64,000 bases of DNA from Rhodobacter sp. SGA-6-6. Lineage in GTDB: Bacteria; Pseudomonadota; Alphaproteobacteria; Rhodobacterales; Rhodobacteraceae. The position numbers and the translations under genes are program-made. The stretch is from assembly GCF_011043545.1 (NCBI RefSeq), contig NZ_JAAKGP010000001.1, forward strand, positions 558,001 to 622,000, written 5' to 3'. The notes under the pieces are model-generated. The model searched no databases and was not told where the DNA came from. It worked only from the letters and a program-made list of their open reading frames with translations. Shown here in pieces: positions 9,768 through 17,611 of this stretch (positions within the stretch are counted from its first letter, which is position 1; each line of letters begins with the position of its first letter).

Positions 9768-11048
9768 ATGATGCCGCGACCGCCAAGGGAATACGACGAT
9801 GCGCCGCGCCGCGGCGTCGGCCCGCTGATCCCGCCCTTGTCCGAGGGCCAGCGCCCGTTGCGCCAGCAGGTCTTCGACCGGGTGCGCGCGGCGGGGCTGA
9901 TTCCCCGGGTGGCGCTGGCGAAGGAACTGTCGGTCTCGCCCGCCTCCGTCACCACCATCACGCAGGAGCTGATCGAGGCCGGGCTGATCGAGGAGGTCGC
10001 CGCGCCGCGCGACAACGAGGCCGGGCGGGGCCGCCCGGCGGTGGCGCTCGGCGTGCGGGCGCAGGCGCATTTCGTCGCCGGGATGAAGCTGTCGGACCGC
10101 GAGCATACCTGCGTCATCGTCGATTTCGCCGGCCACCTGCTGGCCGACGGGGTGATCCCGCGCCAGCCGGGACCGATGGCGCTGGAGGAGCTGCTGGACG
10201 CGGTGGAGCATCTGCTGGACCAGGTCTGCGCCAAGGCCGGGATGGCGCGCGGCGACCTTGCCGCCATCGGCATCGGCGTGCCGGGCTTCGTCGACGTGGC
10301 CGAGGGGATGGCGCTGTGGTCCTCGGTGCTGACCGCGCGGCAGGTGCCGCTGGCCGCCGCCGCCGCCGCGCGGCTGGGCCTGCCGGTGATCATCGACAAC
10401 GACGCCAATCTGGTGGCGCTGGCGGAACTGTGGTTCGGGGCCGGGCGGGGGCTGTCGGATTTTGCCGTGGTGACCATCGAGCACGGCGTCGGCATGGGCT
10501 TCGTGATGAACCACCGTATCTACCGTGGCGCCCAGCGGGTGGGGATGGAGCTGGGGCACACCAAGGTGCAGCTGGACGGCGCGCTCTGCCGCTGCGGCCA
10601 GCGCGGCTGCCTGGAGGCTTACGTCGCCGACTATGCGCTGGCGCGCGAGGCGGTCACGGCGCTGAACTGGGGCCACCGCGACGGCGCGCCGATCAATGTG
10701 CTGCTGGAAAGCCTGTATGACCATGCCAAGGCCGGCAACGCCACCGCCCGCAGCATCTTCCGCCGGGCGGGGCGCTATCTGGCGGTGGGGCTGGCGAATG
10801 TGGTCAATCTGTTCGACCCGGCGCTGATCATCCTGTCGGGCGAGCGGATGCGCTACGACTACCTCTACGCCGCCGAGACGCTGGACGAGATGGACGCGCT
10901 GGCGATCGAGACTGGCCGGCCGCGGGCGCCGATCGAGATCCACGCCTGGGGCGACCTGCTCTGGGCGCATGGGGCGGCGGCTTTGGCGCTGTCGGACGTG
11001 ACCGAGCGGCTGCTGTCGGGCCAGGCGCGCGAGATGGCGGCGCAGTAG
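9768..11048 (+). CDS. ROK family transcriptional repressor of the xylose operon (XylR type)
   Basis: 426 residues. The N-terminal winged helix-turn-helix comprises roughly residues 25-80, with LAKELSVSPASVTTITQELIEAGLIEE as its recognition part. The ROK sugar-kinase-like domain follows: FVAGMKLSDRE, IGIGVPGFVD, IDNDANLVALAE, then GHTKVQLDGALCRCGQRGCLEAYV, the ROK signature with its zinc-binding His and three Cys. I start at the ATG at 9768, eight bases after GAAGG, not at an in-frame ATG 21 codons earlier. The divergent position next to xylF indicates control of the xyl operon; this is inference from context. Confidence 0.9.
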   Translation: MMPRPPREYDDAPRRGVGPLIPPLSEGQRPLRQQVFDRVRAAGLIPRVALAKELSVSPASVTTITQELIEAGLIEEVAAPRDNEAGRGRPAVALGVRAQAHFVAGMKLSDREHTCVIVDFAGHLLADGVIPRQPGPMALEELLDAVEHLLDQVCAKAGMARGDLAAIGIGVPGFVDVAEGMALWSSVLTARQVPLAAAAAARLGLPVIIDNDANLVALAELWFGAGRGLSDFAVVTIEHGVGMGFVMNHRIYRGAQRVGMELGHTKVQLDGALCRCGQRGCLEAYVADYALAREAVTALNWGHRDGAPINVLLESLYDHAKAGNATARSIFRRAGRYLAVGLANVVNLFDPALIILSGERMRYDYLYAAETLDEMDALAIETGRPRAPIEIHAWGDLLWAHGAAALALSDVTERLLSGQAREMAAQ

Positions 11049-11063
11049 CGGGGCCAGCCCCCG

Positions 11064-11095
11064 CACCCCCGGAGTATTTGTGCCAAGATGAAGGG
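11064..11095. other. Short intergenic element with GGAGTATTTGTGCCAAGATG core
   Basis: It lies between the convergent ROK and SDR genes. A C-run is followed by GGAGTATTTGTGCCAAGATG and AAGGG. Similar C-rich plus GGAGTATTT...AAGATGAAG strings are, to my memory, common between genes in Rhodobacterales genomes; I could not check this. Only one copy was seen in this window. Confidence 0.3.
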
Positions 11096-11096
11096 G

Positions 11097-11942
11097 TTAC
11101 GAGCCGGGGGTGCTGTCGGCCAACAACGCCGCGAGGCCGCTGCGGTAGTCCGGGTAGCGCAGGGTGACGCCGAGGTCGCGCTTGATGCGGTCGTTCCTGA
11201 CCCGCTTCGATTCGCCGTAGAAGCTGCGGGCCATCGGGGTCAGGTCCGCCTGATCGAAGGGGACCGCCAGCGGGATGGGCAGGCCCAGCAGGCGGGAGGC
11301 CTCGGCGATCACGTCCTCGGGCGGGGCGGGGTCGTCGTCGGTCAGGTTGTAGACGGCGCCGGGATCGGGGCGGGCGATGGAGGCGCGCAGGGTGGCGGCG
11401 ATGTCCTCGACATGGATGCGGCCGAAGACCTGGCCGGGCTTGACGATGCGGCGGGCGGTGCCGTTGCGCACCTTCTCGAACGGGCCGCGGCCGGGGCCGT
11501 AGATGCCGGCCAGCCGGAAGACATGGACCGGCAGGCCGGTGGCGCGCCATTCCGCCTCGGCCCCGACCCGCCAGCGCCCGCGCTCGGAGGCCGGGTCGGG
11601 CGGGGTGTCCTCGTCGACCCAGCCGCCCTTATGGTCGCCATAGACGGCGGTGGTGGAGAGGTAGCCGACCCATTCCGCCTTCGCCGCGGCGATCTGCGGC
11701 GCGGCGCGCAGGAAGGGGTCGCCGCCGGCATCCGGCGCGGCGGAGGCGAGGATATGGGTGGCCTGCTCCAGCGCCTCGCTCAGGTCGCCGGGCCAGAGGA
11801 GCGGGGCGATGCCCCCGGCGCGCAGCGCCTCGGCCTTCGCGGCCGAGCGCGTGGTGCCGGCCACCGTCCAGCCTTCGGCCAGCAGCAGGCGGGCAAGCGC
11901 GGCGGCGGAATAGCCGTGGCCGAGGGACAGGAGCATGGGCAT
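11097..11942 (-). CDS. NAD(P)-dependent epimerase/SDR-like protein (YeeZ-type)
   Basis: 281 residues with an atypical extended SDR architecture. The N-terminal Rossmann segment is LSLGHGYSAAALARLLLAEGW, with the nucleotide-binding glycines (G8, G10). The active-site region is GYLSTTAVYGDHKGGWVDE (Tyr in TAVYG). The FRLAGIYGPGR and IHVEDIAATL blocks are those of the YeeZ-like NAD-dependent epimerase group. The substrate is unknown. It is convergent with the ROK gene and divergent from amn. Confidence 0.8.
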   Translation of the reverse strand: MPMLLSLGHGYSAAALARLLLAEGWTVAGTTRSAAKAEALRAGGIAPLLWPGDLSEALEQATHILASAAPDAGGDPFLRAAPQIAAAKAEWVGYLSTTAVYGDHKGGWVDEDTPPDPASERGRWRVGAEAEWRATGLPVHVFRLAGIYGPGRGPFEKVRNGTARRIVKPGQVFGRIHVEDIAATLRASIARPDPGAVYNLTDDDPAPPEDVIAEASRLLGLPIPLAVPFDQADLTPMARSFYGESKRVRNDRIKRDLGVTLRYPDYRSGLAALLADSTPGS

Positions 11943-12057
11943 GGCCGGACTATCCCCGCGCCGCGCCGCCGATGCAAGCCGCCTGTCGCCAAGGCTTCAC
12001 TTGCGCGGCCCCCGGGGATCGGGGTTATATCGCGGATCATTTCGACGGATACCCAAG

Positions 12058-13536
12058 ATGCAGGACGACGCCCCCGGCTTCCTTCTTCCCGACAGCCCCG
12101 GCCATACCGCCTATGACGATGCCGAGGCCGCGGTGAACCGGCTGGAAGAGCTTTACGGCAGGGCGACCGCGCATCTGTCGCATTACTTCAACATGGCGGT
12201 CAGCCGCGGCCGCCCGCCCGCCCGCGTCCGCGCCTTCTACCCGGAGATCCGGCTGACCGTCTCCACCTTCAGCCGGGCCGACACCCGGCTGTCCTTCGGC
12301 CATGTCGCGGCGCCCGGCACCTATGCCACCACCGTCACCCGGCCCGACCTGTTCCGGCAATACCTGATCCAGCAGATCGGCCTCCTGATCCGCCACCACG
12401 GCGTGCCGGTGGAGATCGGCCCCTCGGGCACGCCGATCCCGGTGCATTTCGCCGTGGCGGGCAACCCCGGCGTCTCGGTCCCGCAGGAGGGGGTGCTGGA
12501 CTTCTCGCTCCGCGATGTCTTCGACGTGCCGGACCTGGCGACGACCAACGACGACATCGTCAACGGCACGCTGACGCAATATCCCGACGGGTCGATGCCG
12601 CTGGCCCCGTTCACCGCGCAAAGGGTGGACTACAGCCTGGCCCGGCTGGCACATTACACCGCCACCGACCCGGCGCATTTCCAGAACCACGTCCTGTTCA
12701 CCAACTACCAGTTCTACGTCGACGAGTTCGAAGCCTATGCCCGAGCCGCGCTGGCCGATCCGGCCGGCGGCTATACCGCCTTCGTCGCCACCGGGAACCA
12801 GATGATCACCAGCCCGGACGGGCTGCTGCAACCCATCGCCAAGATGCCGCAGATGCCGACCTATCACCTGAAACGGGCGGACGGGCAGGGCATCACCCTG
12901 GTGAACATCGGCGTCGGACCGTCGAACGCCAAGACCGCCACCGACCACATCGCCGTGCTGCGGCCCCATGCCTGGCTGATGGTCGGCCATTGCGCCGGCC
13001 TCAGGAACAGCCAGCAGCTCGGCGATTTCGTTCTCGCCCACGCCTATCTGCGCGAGGACCATGTGCTGGACGACGACCTGCCGGTCTGGGTGCCGATCCC
13101 GGCGCTGGCGGAAATCCAGATCGCGCTGGAAGACGCAGTGGAGGAGGTGACCCAGCTGGAAGGCTACGAGCTGAAGCGGATCATGCGCACCGGCACCGTC
13201 GCCACCATCGACAACAGGAACTGGGAACTGCGCGACCAGTCCGGCCCGGTCCTGCGCCTCAGCCAGAGCCGGGCGGTGGCGCTGGACATGGAAAGCGCCA
13301 CCATCGCCGCCAACGGCTTCCGCTTCCGGGTGCCCTACGGCACGCTCTTGTGCGTGTCCGACAAGCCGCTGCATGGCGAGCTGAAGCTGCCCGGCATGGC
13401 GTCGGACTTCTACAAGACCCAGGTCAGCCGCCACCTGCAGATCGGCATCCGCGCCATGGAGCTTCTGCGCGAGATGCCGCTGGAGCGCATCCACAGCCGC
13501 AAGCTGCGCAGTTTCGAGGAAACCGCCTTCCTCTGA
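12058..13536 (+). CDS. amn: AMP nucleosidase
   Basis: Hydrolyses AMP to adenine and ribose 5-phosphate (EC 3.2.2.4), a cytosolic control of the adenylate pool. 492 residues, the full length of proteobacterial Amn. An N-terminal Amn-specific domain (residues 1 to about 180) is followed by a phosphorylase-like catalytic domain, with VNIGVGPSNAKTATDHIAVLRPHAWLMVGHC and the late ALDMESATIAANGFRFRVPYGTLLCVSDKPLHGE block (Met-Glu-Ser as in nucleoside phosphorylases). The frame extends 41 codons upstream, but the ATG at 12058 gives the conserved start. Confidence 0.94.
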   Translation: MQDDAPGFLLPDSPGHTAYDDAEAAVNRLEELYGRATAHLSHYFNMAVSRGRPPARVRAFYPEIRLTVSTFSRADTRLSFGHVAAPGTYATTVTRPDLFRQYLIQQIGLLIRHHGVPVEIGPSGTPIPVHFAVAGNPGVSVPQEGVLDFSLRDVFDVPDLATTNDDIVNGTLTQYPDGSMPLAPFTAQRVDYSLARLAHYTATDPAHFQNHVLFTNYQFYVDEFEAYARAALADPAGGYTAFVATGNQMITSPDGLLQPIAKMPQMPTYHLKRADGQGITLVNIGVGPSNAKTATDHIAVLRPHAWLMVGHCAGLRNSQQLGDFVLAHAYLREDHVLDDDLPVWVPIPALAEIQIALEDAVEEVTQLEGYELKRIMRTGTVATIDNRNWELRDQSGPVLRLSQSRAVALDMESATIAANGFRFRVPYGTLLCVSDKPLHGELKLPGMASDFYKTQVSRHLQIGIRAMELLREMPLERIHSRKLRSFEETAFL

Positions 13537-13567
13537 CGTGCGGGAATCCGGCCAAAATATGCCCCGC

Positions 13568-13590
13568 GCCCCGATCTGGGGCTTGATTTC
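13568..13590 (+). terminator. Weak terminator-like hairpin after amn
   Basis: GCCCC-GATCT-GGGGC (13568-13582) is followed by TTGATTTC. An alternative longer pairing, CGCCCC with GGGGCG (13567-13572 and 13591-13596), overlaps it. The stem is short and the T-run imperfect. Confidence 0.4.
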
Positions 13591-13688
13591 GGGGCGGAAA
13601 GCATGTGTCTGGACCGTGGCCCGCAAATCGGGGGCGGTCCGCGCAGACGGACCCTGCAAGCTGGAACAACCACACAAGGGATAGACAG

Positions 13689-13979
13689 ATGTCCACCAAG
13701 CCGATGACCAAGACCCAACTCGTTGCCGCCGTTGCCGAAGCGATGGGCAGCGACAAGAAGACCGCCTCCTCGGCGCTGGACGCCATCGCCGCGGTGGTCT
13801 CGAAGGAAGTCGCGGACGGCGGCAGCGTCACCCTGCCGGGCCTGGGCAAGGTCGCCTGCCGCGCCCGCCCCGAGCGTCAGGTCCGCAACCCCGCCACCGG
13901 CGAGACCATGACCAAGCCCGCCGACAAGACGGTGAAATTCGCCATCGCCAAGGCGCTGAAGGATCTGGTGAACGGCTGA
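13689..13979 (+). CDS. HU family DNA-binding protein
   Basis: Small histone-like protein of 96 residues that bends DNA in the nucleoid. The order is TKTQLVAAVAEAMGSDKKTASSALDAIAAVV (helices), SVTLPGLGKVACRARPERQVRNPATGE (the beta arm with the conserved R-x-x-RNP-TGE signature), then VKFAIAKALKDLV. The ATG at 13689 follows AAGGGATAGACAG. A clear terminator follows directly, so it is a single-gene unit. HU versus IHF: no IHF-specific block is seen, so HU is preferred. Confidence 0.93.
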   Translation: MSTKPMTKTQLVAAVAEAMGSDKKTASSALDAIAAVVSKEVADGGSVTLPGLGKVACRARPERQVRNPATGETMTKPADKTVKFAIAKALKDLVNG

Positions 13980-14002
13980 TCCGGCCTAGGGTCGTCCGTG
14001 TC

Positions 14003-14030
14003 GGGGCTGTCCGCCGGGCAGCCCCTTTTT
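14003..14030 (+). terminator. Rho-independent terminator of the HU gene
   Basis: GGGGCTG (14003-14009) pairs with CAGCCCC (14019-14025), followed directly by five T. The next gene starts 16 bases beyond it. Confidence 0.85.
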
Positions 14031-14045
14031 CTTTGGGGAAGCGGA

Positions 14046-14918
14046 ATGTCGGCGCGCAGTATCGTGATGGGGCTGGTCTTCGTGGCGCTGTGGTCCTCGG
14101 CCTTCGCCACCGGGCGGGTGATCGTCGCCCATGCCCCGCCGCTGACCGCGCTGGCCCTGCGCTTCGCGATCTCGGGCCTGCTGGCGGTGGCGCTGGCCCG
14201 TGCTCTGGGCCAAAGCCTGCGGCTGACCCGCGGGCAGGCGCTGTCGGTGCTGGTCTTCGGCCTGTGCCAGAACGCGCTTTACCTGGGGCTGAACTTCATC
14301 GCCCTGCAATGGGTGGAGGCCTCGCTGGCCGTGATCATCGCCGCCGCCATGCCGCTGCTGGTCGCCGCGCTCGGCTGGGCTTTCCGGGGCGAGCGGGTCT
14401 CGCCGCAGGCCGTGGCCGGGCTGGCCCTGGGCTTCCTGGGCGTGGCGCTGATCATGGGCACGCGGGTGTCGGGCGGGGCCGATCCCTTGGGCATCGCGCT
14501 TTGCGTCATCGGCGCGCTGGCGCTGGCGGTCGCCACGCTGACCATCGGCGGCGCCTCTTCGGGCGGCAACCTGCTGATGGTGGTGGGGTTGCAGATGCTG
14601 GTCGGCTCGGTCGCACTGGCGGGGATCGCCACCCTGACCGAGGACTGGCACTTCACCCCCGTCCCGGCCTTCTGGGCCGCCTTCGTCTGGCAGATCCTCG
14701 CCCCCGGCCTGGCCGCCACGCTGATCTGGTTCCGGCTGGTCAAGGAGATCGGCCCGGTCCGCGCCGCCGCCTTCCACTTCCTGAACCCGGCCTTCGGGAC
14801 CCTCGTCGCCGTGGCCCTGCTGGGAGAGCAGGTCCACGGCTGGGACATCCTGGGCATCGCGGTGACGATGATCGGCATCCTTCTGGTGCAGCGCGCCCGC
14901 ATCGCTGCGGTAGGGTGA
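14046..14918 (+). CDS. EamA/DMT family transporter
   Basis: 290 residues with about ten predicted membrane helices in two EamA repeats. The first holds LWSSAFATGRVIVAHAPPLTALALRF, a common family opening, and the second VRAAAFHFLNPAFGTLVAVALLGE, the conserved end of the second repeat. It is likely an inner-membrane exporter of metabolites or amino acids; the substrate cannot be told. I start at the ATG at 14046, which follows the terminator and a GGGGAAGCGG ribosome binding site. A structured intergenic repeat follows its stop. Confidence 0.88.
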   Translation: MSARSIVMGLVFVALWSSAFATGRVIVAHAPPLTALALRFAISGLLAVALARALGQSLRLTRGQALSVLVFGLCQNALYLGLNFIALQWVEASLAVIIAAAMPLLVAALGWAFRGERVSPQAVAGLALGFLGVALIMGTRVSGGADPLGIALCVIGALALAVATLTIGGASSGGNLLMVVGLQMLVGSVALAGIATLTEDWHFTPVPAFWAAFVWQILAPGLAATLIWFRLVKEIGPVRAAAFHFLNPAFGTLVAVALLGEQVHGWDILGIAVTMIGILLVQRARIAAVG

Positions 14919-14933
14919 CGATCACCGTTTGGC

Positions 14934-15148
14934 CGGGCGGGAGCAGGCGAGGCACTGCCTCGCCCCCGCCCGCGCGCAGCGGCTCAACCGGAAACGATGG
15001 CAGCACAAGACCCGGTGAGGCCAGCGCCCGACCGGGCGGGCGTGAAGCGCCCGCCAGGGGGCGGGCGGGCGCTGGCCGGGTGCTTTGGGCACCCGGCCGG
15101 ACAAGGGGATGCGTTGCGCGGTGGCGAAGGCGATGGCCTTCGCCAGAC
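14934..15148. repeat. Structured dispersed repeat, copy A (four hairpins)
   Basis: It lies in the 271 bases between the convergent EamA and GST genes. Hairpin 1: GGCGAGGCA-C-TGCCTCGCC (14946-14964), enclosed by CGGGCGGG and CCCGCCCG. Hairpin 2: GGCCAGCGCCCG (15020-15031) with CGGGCGCTGGCC (15067-15078), plus an inner GGCGGGCG/CGCCCGCC stem. Hairpin 3: GGCCGGGTGC-TTTGG-GCACCCGGCC (15075-15099). Hairpin 4: GGCGAAGGC-GATG-GCCTTCGCC (15123-15144). The same four occur in the same order and orientation at 20565-20754. Stems 2 and 3 share GGCC and may exclude each other. Confidence 0.8.
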
Positions 15149-15189
15149 GGAGGAAGCAAGATCGGACCGAACGCCGGTTCCTGCGAACC

Positions 15190-15801
15190 TCAAGCCGCTT
15201 TCAACTGCGCCAAATCGCGCTCCAGCACCCGCAGGCGGCTGGGGCGGGACTTGCAGCGGTCCACCCAGTCGCGGATCAGCGGGTCGTCGGGGGTCATGTC
15301 CTCGAACCAGGCATAGGGGCTGTGGACCAGCACATCCGCCGCCGAATAGCTGTCGCCCATCAGCCAGGGCCCCTTTTCCAGCGCCGCACGGATGCGGGCC
15401 GTGGCCTCGGCGGTGCCGCGGATCGCGGCGGTCAGCCAGGGGTGGCTGACCCCGGCGGCCTCGAGGATCAGCACCGGCTCCAGCACGCCCTGATACCAGG
15501 CCATCCAGCCCGCGAAGACGCCCCAGTCGGGGGTGCCGGGCAGCGGGGCCATCCCGGCCTCGGGGAACAGCGCGCAGAGATGCAGGATGATCGCGCCGCG
15601 CTCGGTGATCACCCTTCCGTCGTGCAGCAGCGCCGGCACCTTGCCCTCGGGGTGGGGGTTGGCCGGGTCGCGGCGGCCGCTGCCGTCGGCGCGGGGAATG
15701 GTCACCAGCCGCAGCTCCAGCCTGTCGGCAATGCCCATTTCCTCGACCAGCGCCACGATGGCGGAAGAGCGGCTGTGGGGCGAATGAAACAGCGTCAGCA
15801 T
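15190..15801 (-). CDS. Glutathione S-transferase family protein
   Basis: 203 residues. The N-terminal thioredoxin-like domain begins MLTLFHSPHSRSSAIVALVEEMG, with EGKVPALLHDGRVITERGAIILHL carrying the cis-Pro and glutathione-binding Glu-Arg. The C-terminal all-helical domain holds WLMGDSYSAADVLV, the usual N-capping and hydrophobic-staple motif. The ATG at 15801 follows AAAGGA, and an upstream in-frame extension of 47 codons is rejected. It is divergent from a WYL-domain regulator gene 76 bases away, which probably controls it. The substrate is unknown. Confidence 0.9.
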   Translation of the reverse strand: MLTLFHSPHSRSSAIVALVEEMGIADRLELRLVTIPRADGSGRRDPANPHPEGKVPALLHDGRVITERGAIILHLCALFPEAGMAPLPGTPDWGVFAGWMAWYQGVLEPVLILEAAGVSHPWLTAAIRGTAEATARIRAALEKGPWLMGDSYSAADVLVHSPYAWFEDMTPDDPLIRDWVDRCKSRPSRLRVLERDLAQLKAA

Positions 15802-15877
15802 CGGATCGTCCTTTCCTTTCGGGTTTCGCATGATCTGTGCTATGGCATGGTCCTCCTGCCAGAACCCGTCAGCATCC

Positions 15878-16573
15878 ATGGCCCGCGCCGACCGTCTGTT
15901 CCGCCTGCTTGCCGCCCTGCGCAGCCTGCCCGCGCCGGTCACCGCCGCCCGGCTGGCCGAGGAGACCGGCGTCTCCCCCCGCCAGCTTTACCGCGACATC
16001 GAGGCGCTGCGGGCCGGCGGCGCGCTGATCGACGGCGCGGCGGGCTATGGCTACACCCTGGCCGAGGACCCGGCCCTGCCGCCGCAGATGCTGACGCGGC
16101 TGGAGGTGGAGGCGCTGACCCTGGGCCTTGCCGAAATCCGGCTGGCGGGCGATCCGGCGCTGGCGAAGGCCGCCGATTCCGCGCTGGCCAAGATCGTGGC
16201 CACCCTGCCCGACCGGGTGCAGGCGCAGGCGCTGCACACCGCCCACCAGCTTTACCGTTTCGAGAAGCGGCCGCCGGCGCCCGCGCAGATGGCCGCGGTG
16301 CGCGAGGCGATCTGGGAGGAACGCGCGCTGCACATCGGCTACAGCGACAAGGCGGGCGCGGCGACGGAGCGGAAGATCTGGCCTTTGTCCGTGGTCTTCC
16401 TCGACCGCAGCCTGATCTGCCTGGCCTTCTGCCACCTGCGGCAGGATTTCCGCCGCTTCCACCTGGGCCAGATGACCGCCATCACCCCGCTGGAGGAACA
16501 TTTCCGACCGCGCCGGGTGCCGCTCTTGCGGCAGATGATCGCACAGATGCGCGGCGATTCCCGACGAAACTGA
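15878..16573 (+). CDS. HTH and WYL domain transcriptional regulator (YafY family)
   Basis: 231 residues. An N-terminal HTH_11 domain (ADRLFRLLAALRSL...VTAARLAEETGVSPRQLYRDIEALRAGGA, residues 4 to about 50) is followed by a WYL domain in which RRFHLGQMTAI is the characteristic end. WYL proteins sense small ligands or nucleic acids and bind DNA. Divergence from the GST gene suggests local control of it. I start at the ATG at 15878, where the HTH begins, rather than 16 codons upstream. Confidence 0.9.
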   Translation: MARADRLFRLLAALRSLPAPVTAARLAEETGVSPRQLYRDIEALRAGGALIDGAAGYGYTLAEDPALPPQMLTRLEVEALTLGLAEIRLAGDPALAKAADSALAKIVATLPDRVQAQALHTAHQLYRFEKRPPAPAQMAAVREAIWEERALHIGYSDKAGAATERKIWPLSVVFLDRSLICLAFCHLRQDFRRFHLGQMTAITPLEEHFRPRRVPLLRQMIAQMRGDSRRN

Positions 16574-16583
16574 TCCAGATCAG
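16570..16583. promoter_or_regulatory. Candidate FNR/CRP-type box upstream of the Rrf2 regulator gene
   Basis: The perfect palindrome CTGATC-CA-GATCAG matches the FNR-class pattern TTGAT-N4-ATCAA at eight of ten positions (outer T/A replaced by C/G). It overlaps the stop of the WYL regulator gene and lies 60 bases before the NsrR-like gene. The assignment rests only on pattern and position. Confidence 0.35.
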
Positions 16584-16643
16584 ATACGGCGGCGGAAAAT
16601 AGGGGTAGGCGATACAGGATTCACCTCTCGCCGGGGCCTTGCC

Positions 16644-17120
16644 ATGCGCCTGACCATCCGCACCAACCTTGCCGCCCGCGTCCTGATGCATTGCGCGGTG
16701 AACCAAGGCCGCATCGTCCGCTCTTCCGACATCGCCGAGGCCTGCAACGCCTCGGGCAACCACATGGCGCAGGTGATCCACCAGCTGCAGGTGAACGGCT
16801 TCGTCGCCACCCAGCGGGGGCGTTCGGGCGGGTTGCAGCTGGCGCTGCCGGCCGACCAGATCTCCATCGGCCGGGTGTTCCGCACCTTCGAATCCGGCGT
16901 GCCCTTCACCGAATGCTTCGATCCGGCGACCAACACCTGCCCCATCGTCGCCGACTGCCGCCTGCGCGGCTACATCGCCCGCGCAGTGGAATCCTTCTAC
17001 CGCGAGCTGGACGAGGTGACGCTGGAAGACCTGGTGCAGGGGAACTGCGGGCTGCAGGCGCTCTTGGAAATGTATCCCGCGCCGCCGCCGGCCGAGGCCT
17101 GCACCCGGGCGATGGCCTGA
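16644..17120 (+). CDS. Rrf2 family Fe-S regulator, NsrR-like
   Basis: 158 residues. It aligns with NsrR from the start: MRLTIRTNLAARVLMHCAVN, then the winged HTH SSDIAEACNASGNHMAQVIHQLQVNGFVATQRGRSGG (residues 27-63). Three Cys at 91, 99 and 105 are placed as cluster ligands. The spacing is C-X7-C-X5-C, longer than the C-X4-C-X5-C of E. coli NsrR. NsrR represses nitric-oxide defence genes through a NO-sensitive cluster. The neighbours downstream are copper-handling genes, so its actual target here is open. TGA abuts an ATG of the next frame. Confidence 0.85.
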   Translation: MRLTIRTNLAARVLMHCAVNQGRIVRSSDIAEACNASGNHMAQVIHQLQVNGFVATQRGRSGGLQLALPADQISIGRVFRTFESGVPFTECFDPATNTCPIVADCRLRGYIARAVESFYRELDEVTLEDLVQGNCGLQALLEMYPAPPPAEACTRAMA

Positions 17121-17165
17121 ATGCCGCCATTGATCCGCGCGCCGATCCGGGGCAAGGATGCTGTC

Positions 17166-17528
17166 ATGTCGATGCGGCTGACCCTTTGCAGGATCGCGGC
17201 GCTCTGCCTGCTGACCCTCGCCCTGGTGGCGACGGGTTTCGCGCATCGCGCGCCCTCGCCGCAGGAGCCGGCGCTGCAATCGGCCTGGCTGCTGTCGGGC
17301 GGCAACTGGTCCGGCCTCTGCGGCGAGCCCGGCAGCGACGGCCAGCGCAGCCATGTGAAATGCCCGGCCTGCCAGTTGGCCGGCGCCGCCGACCTGCCGC
17401 CCGCCCCTGCCGCGGCGCAGAGCGAGAGGCCGCGGCTGCTGGCCGTGCTGGCCCCGCCCGCGGCAGAGGTGCCGCTGCGCCCGGTGCTGGACCCGGCCCA
17501 CGGCTCCCGCGCGCCGCCGCGGGCCTGA
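17166..17528 (+). CDS. DUF2946-like small exported protein
   Basis: 120 residues. The N-terminal hydrophobic segment MSMRLTLCRIAALCLLTLALVATGFAH looks like a signal peptide or single anchor. A central CPACQLAGAA motif preceded by HVK resembles the Cys/His motif of DUF2946 proteins, which are often encoded next to copper genes. The C-terminus is Pro-rich. I take the ATG at 17166, seven bases after AAGGA; an ATG at 17121 directly after the nsrR-like stop is possible. The gene before PCuAC supports a role in copper handling, by inference. Confidence 0.55.
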   Translation: MSMRLTLCRIAALCLLTLALVATGFAHRAPSPQEPALQSAWLLSGGNWSGLCGEPGSDGQRSHVKCPACQLAGAADLPPAPAAAQSERPRLLAVLAPPAAEVPLRPVLDPAHGSRAPPRA

Positions 17529-17611
17529 CAGGTTTTCCCGATTCCGGCCCGGCTGGCGGCGCAAAAGCGCGGCTGGGGCCGTTCCCCAACCACATCCCGA
17601 AAGGACAAGCG

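Noticed and set aside
12037-13677. 546-residue frame antisense to amn
   Set aside because: Amn is complete with clear motifs; the antisense frame is a composition effect.
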